Counted from the first letter of the stretch, positions 52,259-61,172 are shown. The stretch is 64,000 nt of DNA from Terriglobales bacterium (GCA_025980765.1 JAICXB010000002.1:1-64000); one strand, 5' to 3'. The notes: generated by a model from the sequence alone, not told the origin. Translations and numbers: made by a program.

Positions 52259-52996
52259 CACGGCAGCGGAATAATGTCCGAGGGCAAATTTGAAACGCAT
52301 GTGCAGCACTTCAAGTAGCATAGAAAGCCCATCCCGCATCGGATGAATCTTCGATCGCTCATCGTGTGACCATGCGACACCAATTTCAGCCACGGCTAAC
52401 TTGAATAGGCGAGCAAGAAGAAGTACTTCCGGATCAAAGGCCCAACCCTCAATTGTCAAATTAGGAAAAATCGAATCTGAGGCTTTTCGGCTGAATGCCT
52501 TGAGCCCGCATTGGGTGTCTTTGTACGGCATACTCAATACTAATCGCAGGAGTATGTTGAAACTGCGGCCAAGGAAACGGCGATAAAGGGGCTGCTTACG
52601 TCTCTGAAGAGCCGTCGGAGCATTCCGGGATCCGATAGCAACATCTGCCTTCCCACTGACAATCTCGGCAACGAGTTGGCAAGCTTCCTCGATTGGGGAC
52701 GAAAGGTCCGCGTCCGTAAACAGTAAGATGTCTCCAGCGGCGTGGAGCATTCCATTCTTGACAGCGAAACCCTTGCCCCGGTTCCGGTCGTTCTGAATCA
52801 AGCGAACCATTGCGTGAGATTTGGCGAATTCGAGCACTGTTTCTGGTGTGGCATCATGCGAGCCATCATCAACCACGATGACCTCCGCTCGCCATCGCGA
52901 TCGCTCGATGTGAAGCGCCACCCGTTCAAGCGTAGCGCGAATCCGATTTTCCTCGTTGTAGGCTGGAACGATGATGCTAATCATTGTGTTGGTCAC
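52202..52996 (-). CDS. Dolichyl-phosphate glucose synthase-like GT2 protein
   Basis: This is a 264-residue family 2 glycosyltransferase. It has the nucleotide-binding start ISIIVPAYNEENRIRATLER, VIVVDDGSHDATPETVLEFA, the metal-binding DTDADLSS-type motif visible as LLFTDADLSSPIEE, and the downstream QCGLKAFSRKASDSIFPNL. It probably transfers a hexose from UDP or GDP to undecaprenyl phosphate. The C-terminal QACTTPAPSRAPISVKE is not typical and overlaps the opposing lipoprotein gene by 57 bases. It follows the 53-kb glycosyltransferase by 82 bases on the same strand. Confidence 0.9.
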   Translation of the reverse strand: MTNTMISIIVPAYNEENRIRATLERVALHIERSRWRAEVIVVDDGSHDATPETVLEFAKSHAMVRLIQNDRNRGKGFAVKNGMLHAAGDILLFTDADLSSPIEEACQLVAEIVSGKADVAIGSRNAPTALQRRKQPLYRRFLGRSFNILLRLVLSMPYKDTQCGLKAFSRKASDSIFPNLTIEGWAFDPEVLLLARLFKLAVAEIGVAWSHDERSKIHPMRDGLSMLLEVLHMRFKFALGHYSAAVSQACTTPAPSRAPISVKE

Positions 52997-53078
52997 ACCT
53001 GGATCTCCAAGACGAACAGTTGCTGCACCTGCCTCAGAGCAATCCAGTTATCATCCTGATTGTTGGCTGGATGGCTGC

Positions 53079-54278
53079 TCACGATTCGCTCCCCAGAGAG
53101 TCAATGGGAATCGCGTTCTGCGGTATCAGGGAATGGCAAAATAGGCTGCTGTGCCCATTGTCTGCATGCCCGTAGATGTCAAGCACTCGCGCTGTCATCC
53201 TTTTCAGACTGAACTCGTCAGCGGCGCGCTTCCGGGCGGCCTGTCCGAATCGCTGTCGGAGCGCGTCATCGTTCAGCAGCAGATTCAACGCATCGCTCAG
53301 GCTGTCGGCGGCGCCCGGCTTCACCGTAAGTCCGGTAATGCCATTCTGGGAAACGAATGGGACCCCAGAATCGAGGGCGGTATTTACTACCGGAAGACCG
53401 GCGGCCATCGCTTCGATCTGCACAATGCCAAAGGCTTCGCTGCGCGCCACCGAAGCCAATGCGAAGACTTGGGCGGCATGGTAGTACGGTACAAGATCAT
53501 TGACTCTTCCCAGGAAGACCACTCGTTCGGTCAAGCCTAACGATTGCGCGAGCTTCTCAAGGCTTGCGCGCAGCGGGCCCTCGCCGATAATCAGCAGGCG
53601 CCCATCGACGTGGACCATGGCGCGAATGAGATGCTCGAATCCTTTGTAGTAAACCAGGCGGCCCACGCTGAGGATTACCCGCTCGCCATGCTGTTGACGG
53701 ATTACGCTTACGGATTTGGGATCGCATTCGGCGAAGGAGTTAAGTTCAATCCCGAAAGGCACAACCACGCAACGCTCGCGGTGCTTTGCCAAAATCGCAG
53801 AGCTGGCCAGATAGTTTGGTGAGCCCACCAGTATCGCTGCAGCCCGCCTCAAGACGGCGTGGAGAAACGGCTCAAACAGAGCGCCGAAGACCCTCTGTCG
53901 CACGACGTCGCTGTGGTAGGTAACCACGAGCCGGCCGGAGTGCCCGCTGGCCAAGTACGCCAGGAATGCCGCCGGATTGGGCCAATGCAGGTGAACGATG
54001 TCGGCGTCGGAATGGCGAATTCTCTGGACCATGCCGGGGCACAGCGGAGTCGCGGCCAGGGTGCACAGATTCCCTAGGCGCGAGACCGGCACGCCGTCAC
54101 ATAGATCTTCGCTGCTCCGGCGATCGTCGCCCGCGACCAGTACGCGAACGTCTGCGGTTTTGCGTAGCTCTCCACAAAGCGCCTGCAGGTGAGTTTCAAT
54201 GCCGCCCATGTGTGGCGGATAAAACTTCCCGACATGCAGAATCTTCAATTTTCGCGGCGAGGTCAAAGAATAGCTCAT
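53079..54278 (-). CDS. Glycosyltransferase family 4 protein
   Basis: This is a 399-residue GT4 enzyme. The N-terminal LKILHVGKFYPPHMGGIETH and LVVTYHSDVVRQRVFGALFE mark the acceptor domain. The donor domain has VILSVGRLVYYKGFEHLIRA, RLLIIGEGPLRASLEKLAQS and RSEAFGIVQIEAMAAGLPVV. It is the first gene of a minus-strand pair with the GT2 gene. With the two GT4 genes at 48.5 and 49.8 kb it suggests assembly of an exopolysaccharide or surface glycan repeat unit. Confidence 0.93.
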   Translation of the reverse strand: MSYSLTSPRKLKILHVGKFYPPHMGGIETHLQALCGELRKTADVRVLVAGDDRRSSEDLCDGVPVSRLGNLCTLAATPLCPGMVQRIRHSDADIVHLHWPNPAAFLAYLASGHSGRLVVTYHSDVVRQRVFGALFEPFLHAVLRRAAAILVGSPNYLASSAILAKHRERCVVVPFGIELNSFAECDPKSVSVIRQQHGERVILSVGRLVYYKGFEHLIRAMVHVDGRLLIIGEGPLRASLEKLAQSLGLTERVVFLGRVNDLVPYYHAAQVFALASVARSEAFGIVQIEAMAAGLPVVNTALDSGVPFVSQNGITGLTVKPGAADSLSDALNLLLNDDALRQRFGQAARKRAADEFSLKRMTARVLDIYGHADNGHSSLFCHSLIPQNAIPIDSLGSES

Positions 54279-54434
54279 GGTTGCATGCCTACTAAATGCA
54301 ACTCATGTTCCACCATCCCGCCCGGTGCTGGCGGATACAAACTGATTGCCTTCAGCTACTTAGAAGCACAGGTGACGATCACTAATAACGGAAGATGAAA
54401 GTTTTTGCGCACAAGAGGAAGAGCCTTTCACAAG

Positions 54435-54469
54435 CGAAAGCAGGCTCCCTTTGCGGGAGCCTGCTTTCG
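54435..54469 (-). terminator. Very strong hairpin after the first PEP-CTERM gene
   Basis: CGAAAGCAGGCTCCC and GGGAGCCTGCTTTCG form a perfect 15-bp stem with a TTTGC loop, about 47 bases beyond the stop of the PEP-CTERM gene on the minus strand. Its symmetry would stop transcription from both sides. It also shields the glycosyltransferase gene beyond. Confidence 0.8.
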
Positions 54470-54515
54470 TTGTGATCGCGATTGTGAAAACGTCAGGCCC
54501 TGCTGAACGTCAGCT

Positions 54516-55298
54516 TTACAGCACTCGACGTCTCACAAAACTACCCAGACCAAGCAATCCGGTGCCCAGCAGCAACATGGAGCCGGGCTCTGGCGTGGGC
54601 GCCGTGGGTACAAATCCAGCGGTTGTCCAGGGGACGAATGCGGTGCCGCCGTTGGTGCAAACGTTATTCGAGATATCGGCGCCAATACAGCTGTACGCCA
54701 GAACGATACTGCCCTGCTGAAGCGATGAGCCAAAGGTGACAGTCAGAGGGTTATTGTTTGGCCCGGACAGGCCGGTATTGGTAAGGCTGTAAACGAAAAC
54801 ATTGTAGCTTCCAGTCGGGAAGCCGATAGCGCTCTCGGATAGGTTGAAGTTAGTGACGTTGTTGGATCCATCTCCATTATCTGCAAAGCCGACATAGTTA
54901 ATCAGATCTCCGCTGGTGAGCGGAGTGGTAGAAACCAGACCGGTGGAAGCGTTCCAGCTTCCGCCCAGGAAGTTTGTTCCGCCCAACTGACCGCTTCCGG
55001 ACGATACAGATGTTAACGACGGGGGAACATAGTTTTTGGCGGTGGGTAAAATCAGCATCAGCGCGATGGGGCCGAGCGCTTGGCCAGAGCCGCTACCGCT
55101 GCTGCTGCCCTGATCAAAAAGCTGAATGGAGTTGCCAGAAATCTGGTTGGGATCACCGCTGCAGTTCGGGAACCCGGCTGAGCAGGGGCCAACCTGAAGA
55201 TGCGGATCGTCATTGACGATGTTATCCGCGTTTGCGCCTAGCGAGACCAGCAGTCCAAAAATCGCCAGAGTTATTCCTGAAAGGAGTTTTTTCGTCAT
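54516..55298 (-). CDS. PEP-CTERM sorting-domain surface protein
   Basis: This is a 260-residue exported protein: signal peptide (GITLAIFGLLVSLGANA), a Gly/Ser/Asn-rich beta-type body, and an intact PEP-CTERM anchor, TPEPGSMLLLGTGLLGLGSF with the final RRRVL. The family is recognised by exosortase, which cuts at the PEP motif and attaches the protein to the envelope, typically together with exopolysaccharide. No exosortase gene is in the window. The start has GAGG at 8 bases. A second, related protein gene lies 250 bases upstream. Confidence 0.9.
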   Translation of the reverse strand: MTKKLLSGITLAIFGLLVSLGANADNIVNDDPHLQVGPCSAGFPNCSGDPNQISGNSIQLFDQGSSSGSGSGQALGPIALMLILPTAKNYVPPSLTSVSSGSGQLGGTNFLGGSWNASTGLVSTTPLTSGDLINYVGFADNGDGSNNVTNFNLSESAIGFPTGSYNVFVYSLTNTGLSGPNNNPLTVTFGSSLQQGSIVLAYSCIGADISNNVCTNGGTAFVPWTTAGFVPTAPTPEPGSMLLLGTGLLGLGSFVRRRVL

Positions 55299-55513
55299 CT
55301 GTTATTGCCTCGTTTCTCTTTCTCTTTCTGAAGTTGCTAAATCCGGCAAGTGTCGGGTTTGAAACGTCGGGTAAATCCATTCAGGCAAGCACCACCGCAC
55401 AGCTCCGATATCTATCAGCTTCGGCCATTTGCGCTTCGAGAACTCGGACGCGGACCGAACTCAGTAGAGGTCGATCCGCGAAACCGGTTGGAAATGCAAA
55501 CAGCTTGGAATTA

Positions 55514-55541
55514 GAATCCTATGGCTTTCGCCATTGGATTC
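55514..55541 (-). terminator. Hairpin after the second PEP-CTERM gene
   Basis: GAATCC-T-ATGGC and GCCAT-T-GGATTC pair with one T-T mismatch around a TTTC loop, nine bases beyond the restored-frame stop codon at 55550. It is a plausible terminator for that gene, without a long T run. Confidence 0.5.
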
Positions 55542-55549
55542 CGGGATCC

Positions 55550-56298
55550 CTACTTCAGCTTGCGACGAAGAGTTCCGCCCAGACCGACAGGCCCGTGCCC
55601 AGCAGCAGCATGGAACCCGGCTCTGGAGTCGGGAACAGCGATCCATTGATAATCGTGCTACTTTGAAGTTCTTCCCCATTGATCACTTGCACTCCACCGC
55701 CCGTGGCTTCGGTGATCGAGCAGGAGTTGCAATTCGTTGGGGGGGTGGTAGTGAGATTTTGCCCATAACCGAAAGTGATGTCGAACAGACCGCCGCCCCC
55801 AGCCGGGAATAGACCTAAATCAGTTCCGCCCGTAGCTACGAAATTGGTGTTGTGGTCCAAAGTAATAGCGTTATTGCCCCCCTGGCCGGCGGTCGCGAAG
55901 TTAACGGTGCCAACCAAAAAGCAGCCCGCTCCACTGGATCCGGGGTTGGCGGTATCGCAACCCGTTCCCACGGTGAAGAACACTGGCGCAGAAGTGGCAA
56001 CGTTGAACTCGCCGGTGGTGCCGACTTCGTTCAAGGTGATGCTGCCAGTTGTTGAAAGCGTGTAGGTAGACGCGGTGGTTACTCCTCCCGGACCAAAAAT
56101 GCCTTCCAGCAAAGCATTCCCGCTGATGGAACCGGTGCCTCCACCGAGATTTACGGCGATTGTACTGGCGTTAGTACCGGTAAATGTCGTGAGACCGGCG
56201 CTTGTCTGACCGCCAACGGTAATCTGGTCGGCAAAACCGGCCGGAACCAGCATCAGGGCCGTGACCACTGCCGCAATGCTGAGCATAAGTTTTCGCAT
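55550..56298 (-). pseudogene. PEP-CTERM surface protein with a frameshifted anchor
   Basis: A 247-residue frame (MRKLMLSIAAVVTALMLVPA signal, then a Gly/Thr-rich body) reaches TPEPGSMLLLGTGL and then turns into SVWAELFVAS with a stop at 55555. Removing one base of shift near 55586 gives instead GLGGTLRRKLK and a stop at 55550, the exact expected end of a PEP-CTERM anchor. A one-base deletion, or a sequencing error, has therefore destroyed the last half of the transmembrane helix and the Arg tail. The start has GGAGG at 8 bases. If real, the product would be secreted or poorly anchored. Confidence 0.85.
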
Positions 56299-56860
56299 TT
56301 GCATTTCCTCCAAAACTAGGACTCGATGATCGAAATGTTGACTTGCAAGACCCAACTGCAGTTCTGTTCTGCCGCCCACCCAGGCGTGAGACAGCGATCC
56401 TCAATTCACAGCGGGTGGAGAGCACCCACCAAAATGCAAGCCAAGGGCCAAAAAACTTTCGCTGGATGCGCCAATATCGCCCTTGCAAATCAATGGCTTA
56501 GCTGCTGTCTGTGGAAAACAAATGAATGAGTGCCCAAATTTCAAGTACTTTGCTTGCGAATATAAAGAAAGTGTTTGCACATTCGAAATCTTCAAGCCCG
56601 CCCTCGAGAGCGTTTAGGAACAACGAAGCGGTATGCACTCGGCGATCGTCACGGCGTACCCGCAGCCGAGCGCGCCGCGGGTTAAACTCGCCATCCGCAT
56701 TCCCGTCGGAACCGCTTGCTGTGCCAACGCGTACCCGTCTGTTGTAATGTTTCGCTGGGACAATCCACGCGGCTTGTAGCTTGCGGCCTATCGCTTATTG
56801 CTTATCGCTTATTGCTTTATCTATTGCTTATCGTTTATTGCTTCAACAAGGAGGAGATCA
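56299..56860. other. Gap between divergent genes, with a tandem repeat
   Basis: These 560 bases hold the promoters of the second PEP-CTERM gene and of the DUF4097 gene. At 56787-56842 there are tandem copies of TATCGCTTATTGCTT-like units just before the DUF4097 ribosome binding site. I see no other gene or RNA family. Confidence 0.5.
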
Positions 56861-57658
56861 ATGAAGACGTTTCGTTCGCTGGCGATCGCGGCGCTGCTGC
56901 TGTCATTTGCGGCGCTGGGATTTGCACAGGAGCCGACCGAGAACGGCAATCGCTGGCACTGGACTGGCAAGCTCGCACCCGATCAGGTGGTGGTCATCCG
57001 CAATGTCAACGGCGACATCGATGCCAGCGGCAGCTCCAGCAGCGACCAGATCGAAGTCACCGCAGAGAAGACTGGAACCGATGCCGATCAGGTCAAGATC
57101 CACCTGCAAAAAGTTGGAGACGGTGTGGTGATCTGCGCGGTGTATCCGGGTATGTTCTCCTCGTCGTCGGAGGGCGACTGCGAATCCACTTCCCATTTCG
57201 GAAATAACCATAACAATGCCCGCGTGGACTTCACCGTGCGTATGCCCCAGAACCTGCGCTTTACCGGCAGAAGCGTAAATGGCGCGGTGCGCGCTGAATC
57301 GATGGGACGCTATGTGGACGCCGAGAGCGTCAATGGCGGCATCCATGTGCAGACCCAAAGCTGGGCTTCGGCCTCGAGCGTAAACGGATCCATTGATGCG
57401 CGCCTCGGCCGCACTGACTGGCCCGGAGAACTGGACTTCAAGACCGTGAACGGCAGTGTGAAACTGGAAATGCCCTCAAACCTGAATGCCGACGTCGATT
57501 TCAAAAGCGTCAACGGACACCTGGAATCGGACTTCCCCCTCACCGTTCAAGGCAGTATCGGCAAACATGTCCTACACGGGACAATCGGCAGCGGCGGTCG
57601 CGAACTGAACGTCAAGACCGTGAACGGCAGCGTAGAACTGCGCAAGGCGGGAGTGTAG
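56861..57658 (+). CDS. Exported DUF4097-type beta-helical protein
   Basis: This 265-residue protein has a signal peptide (SLAIAALLLSFAALGFAQ). Its regularly spaced repeats fold as a DUF4097 beta-solenoid: VIRNVNGDIDASGSSSSDQI, RSVNGAVRAESMGRYVDAES, VNGGIHVQ, SSVNGSIDAR, KTVNGSVKLE, KSVNGHLESD and KTVNGSVELR. The S/T-V-N-G turn recurs about every 20-25 residues. These proteins are putative adhesins of unknown activity. AAGGAGGAG lies five bases before the ATG, an excellent ribosome binding site. An ATCGGG repeat pair starts two bases after the stop. Confidence 0.88.
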   Translation: MKTFRSLAIAALLLSFAALGFAQEPTENGNRWHWTGKLAPDQVVVIRNVNGDIDASGSSSSDQIEVTAEKTGTDADQVKIHLQKVGDGVVICAVYPGMFSSSSEGDCESTSHFGNNHNNARVDFTVRMPQNLRFTGRSVNGAVRAESMGRYVDAESVNGGIHVQTQSWASASSVNGSIDARLGRTDWPGELDFKTVNGSVKLEMPSNLNADVDFKSVNGHLESDFPLTVQGSIGKHVLHGTIGSGGRELNVKTVNGSVELRKAGV

Positions 57659-57660
57659 TC

Positions 57661-57752
57661 TATCGGGTGATCGGGCCATCGGGTCATCGGTTGACGTAGA
57701 GGCGAAGGCAACTTTGGCCCTTACTTCTCCCGATGGCCCGATCACCCGATTC
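57661..57752. repeat. ATCGGGTGATCGGG inverted-repeat pair
   Basis: ATCGGGTGATCGGGCCATCG (57662-57681) and its inverse CGATGGCCCGATCACCCGAT (57731-57750) are perfectly complementary over 20 bases. They are separated by about 49 bases. The family also occurs at 24998-25150. It lies between the DUF4097 and patatin genes. Confidence 0.88.
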
Positions 57753-57840
57753 CCCACGGTCACGTACCCCAGTAATCAGCGTCATTCCGGAAAAACTGCT
57801 ATATCCTTGCCGCAAGCGATCTCGCGAACGGGACAAATAG

Positions 57841-59394
57841 GTGCTACAAGACGAGCGGGCGCAGTTTCGCGCTACGTTGCCGGAAAATCCTGCCGACCTC
57901 TGGAAGGGCTTCCCCGGACGCATCGCCGCGGTCCTCTCCGGCGGCGGCGCGCGGGGGGCCTACGAAGCCGGAGTGCTGCTGGCGTTTCAGGACGCGCGTC
58001 TGCCCACCCACATCCTGACCTCAACCTCGATTGGGGCCATCAACGCCGCCTCGTATGCCTCGCACGCCCACGGTTTCGTCGGCAACGCCCGGCCACTGAT
58101 CAACGGATGGTTGCGATTGAAGCCCTCGACGGTCGGCATCGACTGGTCGCGCTACATCTTCGTGCTGGCCGGACTGATCGCCGCCAGTGCCGGATTTGGG
58201 AATTTCACCGCCGAGTTGCTGCGCGGCTTTGGCATCGAAGTGCGACAGGACCATCCTCTGCTCTCCTGGCTGATTCTTGGCGTGGCCGGCCTCGCAGTTC
58301 TCTACTTCTATGCTGAGCTTCCCTACCTGTTTTATGTTCTGGCCAGGATTGCGCGCCGCTTCCGCTGGCGTCCCGATCCGCCGAAGGTGCTCTCTTCGCT
58401 CGCCGCCAATCTTATGGTGATGGCGTGCATCCTCTGGTTTCTGCTTTCCACGCAGGTGAGCTTTCATGCCCAGCCGGTGATGGTGCTCACGGCGCGCACC
58501 GATTTTTGGATCGGCGCCGCCGTCGCGGGAATTGCGATCCTGGCGTTGGTATTCCGCAACCGCATCAGCCAGCTCAGCCAGAAAATCCTGAAATCGCCGC
58601 TCGATTCCGGCCTGTTTCAGAACTACGAACGAGCGCGTTTCCTCAAGGCCAGAATCAACGTGCGCCGGCTGCGGCGCTCGCGCATCCGCGTCATCATGAC
58701 CGCGGCCGATCTCTATACCGGCCAGGAAAAGTTCTTCGTCAATCGCCCGGTGGAGGAAATCGAGCGGGACCCCGGGGCCGACGCCGCGTTCATTCGTTCC
58801 CATTTTGAGACTGCCGGCGACCTGATCAAAGCGGTGATCGCCTCGTCGGCGTTCCCCATCGCCTACGAGCCGGTGCCCATTGACAAAGGCTTATGGTCGG
58901 ATGGCGGGCTGGTTTCGAAGACGCCGATTACGCCGGCCATCCGGCTCGGCGCCGATGTGCTCTTCCTGATCACCGTCGATCCCGCGCAAGAGGTCCTTCC
59001 CAAAATCAAAAGCTTCTTTGACGTAGGCATGCGCGCCTTTGACGTGCTCATGGCGCGCAACGTGATCGCGGAGTTGCGATTGCTGGAAACCGTGAACCAG
59101 ATCTGCGAGGACCAGGCGACCAAAATGGGAATCAGGCCGGAGCAAATGCGGCTCGAAATCGCGGGCCGCAATTACCGTTACCTCAAGGCCATCACCGTGC
59201 GCCCTGACGCCCCACTGCAGGCGACTCTACTGGATTTCGATGGCAAGATCGTGCGCCCGGCAATTGAACAGGGCTATCGAGATGGGGTGAAAGCAGTGCA
59301 GGAATTCCGGCGTTACATCGCGGAAATGCCCGGATTTACCGCGCAATATGTGCTCCGCCTGGAGTCGGCCGAACTAGCCCGCACTGGAGGATAG
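57841..59394 (+). CDS. Patatin-like phospholipase with membrane segments
   Basis: This 517-residue protein opens with the patatin oxyanion motif (AVLSGGGARGAYEAGVLLAF). The nucleophile region TSTSIGAINAASY has Ser where the first Gly of GxSxG is usual. The catalytic Asp is in LWSDGGLVSKTPI. Between nucleophile and Asp the family core is interrupted by about four hydrophobic segments (YIFVLAGLIAASAGFGNF, LLSWLILGVAGLAVLYFYAE, LMVMACILWFLLSTQVSFHA, FWIGAAVAGIAILALVF). It is thus probably a membrane-associated lipase. It starts at GTG 57841, without a clear ribosome binding site. Confidence 0.88.
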   Translation: MLQDERAQFRATLPENPADLWKGFPGRIAAVLSGGGARGAYEAGVLLAFQDARLPTHILTSTSIGAINAASYASHAHGFVGNARPLINGWLRLKPSTVGIDWSRYIFVLAGLIAASAGFGNFTAELLRGFGIEVRQDHPLLSWLILGVAGLAVLYFYAELPYLFYVLARIARRFRWRPDPPKVLSSLAANLMVMACILWFLLSTQVSFHAQPVMVLTARTDFWIGAAVAGIAILALVFRNRISQLSQKILKSPLDSGLFQNYERARFLKARINVRRLRRSRIRVIMTAADLYTGQEKFFVNRPVEEIERDPGADAAFIRSHFETAGDLIKAVIASSAFPIAYEPVPIDKGLWSDGGLVSKTPITPAIRLGADVLFLITVDPAQEVLPKIKSFFDVGMRAFDVLMARNVIAELRLLETVNQICEDQATKMGIRPEQMRLEIAGRNYRYLKAITVRPDAPLQATLLDFDGKIVRPAIEQGYRDGVKAVQEFRRYIAEMPGFTAQYVLRLESAELARTGG

Positions 59395-59432
59395 ATCCGG
59401 CGTGCGAAGCGCCCGACGCTCCGTCCCCTCGC

Positions 59433-59723
59433 TTATTCCGCGGTCGCGAAGGCAACAGGAAGAGGGGTCGCGCTGCGCTCTCTGAGAGCGCTCAGCTCTT
59501 GAACATCGGTCCCGGTCAATTCCGATCTGTCCGGAAACTGGCCGCTCATCAACAGCGCTTTCGCGATGCAGTCCGGGTCGGCGGCATGACGTCCGCAGAC
59601 GAAAATATGAAACCTGGACTGATCTGAAAATTGAAATTCAACGCGATGGCTGCGGTGATGAGAACAGGGTTGAGGGGGATCCAGCAGATTCATTTCACAA
59701 ATCGTAGAAAAGAAACTCGCCAT
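59433..59723 (-). CDS. Small conserved-looking protein of unknown function
   Basis: This is a frame of about 96 residues from ATG 59723, with AAGGGG nine bases upstream. It contains HRVEFQFSDQSRFHIFVCGR and HAADPDCIAKALLMSGQFPD. The composition is balanced, and codon use resembles the neighbouring genes. It is convergent with the patatin gene. I do not recognise a family, and it may be spurious. Confidence 0.4.
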   Translation of the reverse strand: MASFFSTICEMNLLDPPQPCSHHRSHRVEFQFSDQSRFHIFVCGRHAADPDCIAKALLMSGQFPDRSELTGTDVQELSALRERSATPLPVAFATAE

Positions 59724-60101
59724 TGTTCGGCCCCTTAAGTCCAAATGAATAAAGTATTAAAACGATTGATTGGCTCAATACGCTATCTGGGTTAAGGTGC
59801 AATGTCAACGATGTTATTGAGTGGAAATTCAGTGGCGGCGTGGAAAACCGGGACAAATCGGAACCCTCTGTGCCAACTCTGCCACGAGAACCAAACCAGC
59901 AGCAGGTCCGGCGTAGGCCGGATTTTCGATTTGGAAGTCAGTTCCATGCTGGCGCATCGTTACCGCGGTTCATGGACTTTGGAATTCCCCGGTAGCCGCC
60001 TTCTATCTTGTGGCCTCCACATCGGCACCATAAGATTCGCGCAGCCCTGAAGCTTGGAACAATATCTCCACTAAACCCGGACCTTTTTGCGGAGGCTGCC
60101 G
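59724..60101. other. Gap before the glycine-zipper gene
   Basis: These 380 bases separate divergent genes. A plus-strand frame at 59802-60050 (82 codons, with CQLCHENQT) has no good ribosome binding site. No RNA family or strong hairpin is recognisable. AT-rich sequence at 59740-59790 is a likely promoter zone. Confidence 0.45.
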
Positions 60102-61172
60102 ATGAATTCCCGAAATTGCATTGCCATATTCATGATGCTGATGCTCGCAAGCACATTGCCCCTGTGGGCTGCGAGTGCGCCGCTTCCTCCCGGGACCAGG
60201 ATCCAGGTGCGCATGACGGACCGTTTGACCAGTGAAACCGCTAAACCGGGCGATATCTTTCATGGAACGCTCGCGCAGCCGGTGATCGTCAACGGCAAGA
60301 TGCTGTTCAACAAAGGCACGGATGTGACCGGCCAAGTTATTAGCGCGAGCAGCTCAGGCAGGCTCAGCTCGCCGGGAGAACTGCAACTCGAGCTCACGTC
60401 GGTCAGCGGTGGCTGGTTTCGTTCCTATGTGCTCGCGGTTCAGCCGCTGGTGATTGAAGGCAGTTCACACAAAAAGAGCAACATCACCAAGATCGGCGGG
60501 GGCGCCGCGGCGGGAGCGGTTGTTGGAGGATTGGTTGCCGGCGGCAAGGGGGCTGCAATCGGCGCCGGAGTGGGCGCAGGTACCGGCACCGCAGTCGCAG
60601 CAGCAACGGGAAAACACGAAGCCGTGGTTGAGTCGGAGGCCTTGCTCACCTGGGTCACCGCCGGACCACAAGCAGTTCCGCTTACTGCAGACAATCTGGC
60701 CCACCGCAGCAGTTATCGCCATGATCGTTCCTCCGATGATCGCAACGACGGTTACGCGAGTGAAGAACGCCGCCATGAGCGGCACGATGCGGATGATGAT
60801 GACGATAATGATGACGACGATAATGATGATGACGGCGGCGCCCGTCGCGAGCGCAGTAAAGATGACGGCTACGTGTTTACCGCCCATGATCGCGAGATTT
60901 TGCGGGGTTGCGTCGCCCAGGATAATTCAGGCCTGCCGCCCGGACTGGCTAAGCGTGACCGGCTGCCGCCTGGACTGGAGAAGCAGCTACAGCGCAATGG
61001 CACTTTGCCTCCGGGGTTGCAGAAACGCGTGCAGCCGCTGCCCGAATCGTGCGAAGTCCGCTTACCGCGTCTGCCACACCAATGGGAACGCGTAATCCTC
61101 GGGGGTCGCATCATTCTGCTGGATGGCGAACAGACGATCCGCGACATTCTGGAACTGCGCGACGGAGATTAA
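60102..61172 (+). CDS. Exported glycine-zipper protein with acidic tract and RcnB-like end
   Basis: This protein of about 356 residues has a signal peptide (IAIFMMLMLASTLPLWAASA) and a TrbI/SLH-like beta region (GTRIQVRMTDRLTSETAKPG with DIFHGTL). A glycine zipper follows (GGGAAAGAVVGGLVAGGKGA then AIGAGVGAGTGT), which usually inserts in membranes. A run of alternating Asp and Asn comes next (about residues 230-250). Three LPPGL repeats separated by about 15 residues and a C-terminal LPHQWERVILGGRIILLD like that of RcnB-type proteins close it. The acidic tract may bind metal. The ATG at 60102 has GGAGG at 6 bases. Confidence 0.78.
   Translation: MNSRNCIAIFMMLMLASTLPLWAASAPLPPGTRIQVRMTDRLTSETAKPGDIFHGTLAQPVIVNGKMLFNKGTDVTGQVISASSSGRLSSPGELQLELTSVSGGWFRSYVLAVQPLVIEGSSHKKSNITKIGGGAAAGAVVGGLVAGGKGAAIGAGVGAGTGTAVAAATGKHEAVVESEALLTWVTAGPQAVPLTADNLAHRSSYRHDRSSDDRNDGYASEERRHERHDADDDDDNDDDDNDDDGGARRERSKDDGYVFTAHDREILRGCVAQDNSGLPPGLAKRDRLPPGLEKQLQRNGTLPPGLQKRVQPLPESCEVRLPRLPHQWERVILGGRIILLDGEQTIRDILELRDGD

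Noticed and set aside
59802-60050. 82-codon plus-strand frame with a CxxC pair
   Set aside because: No ribosome binding site, no recognisable domain, and it lies in a probable promoter gap. A short frame of this length is expected by chance at this GC content.
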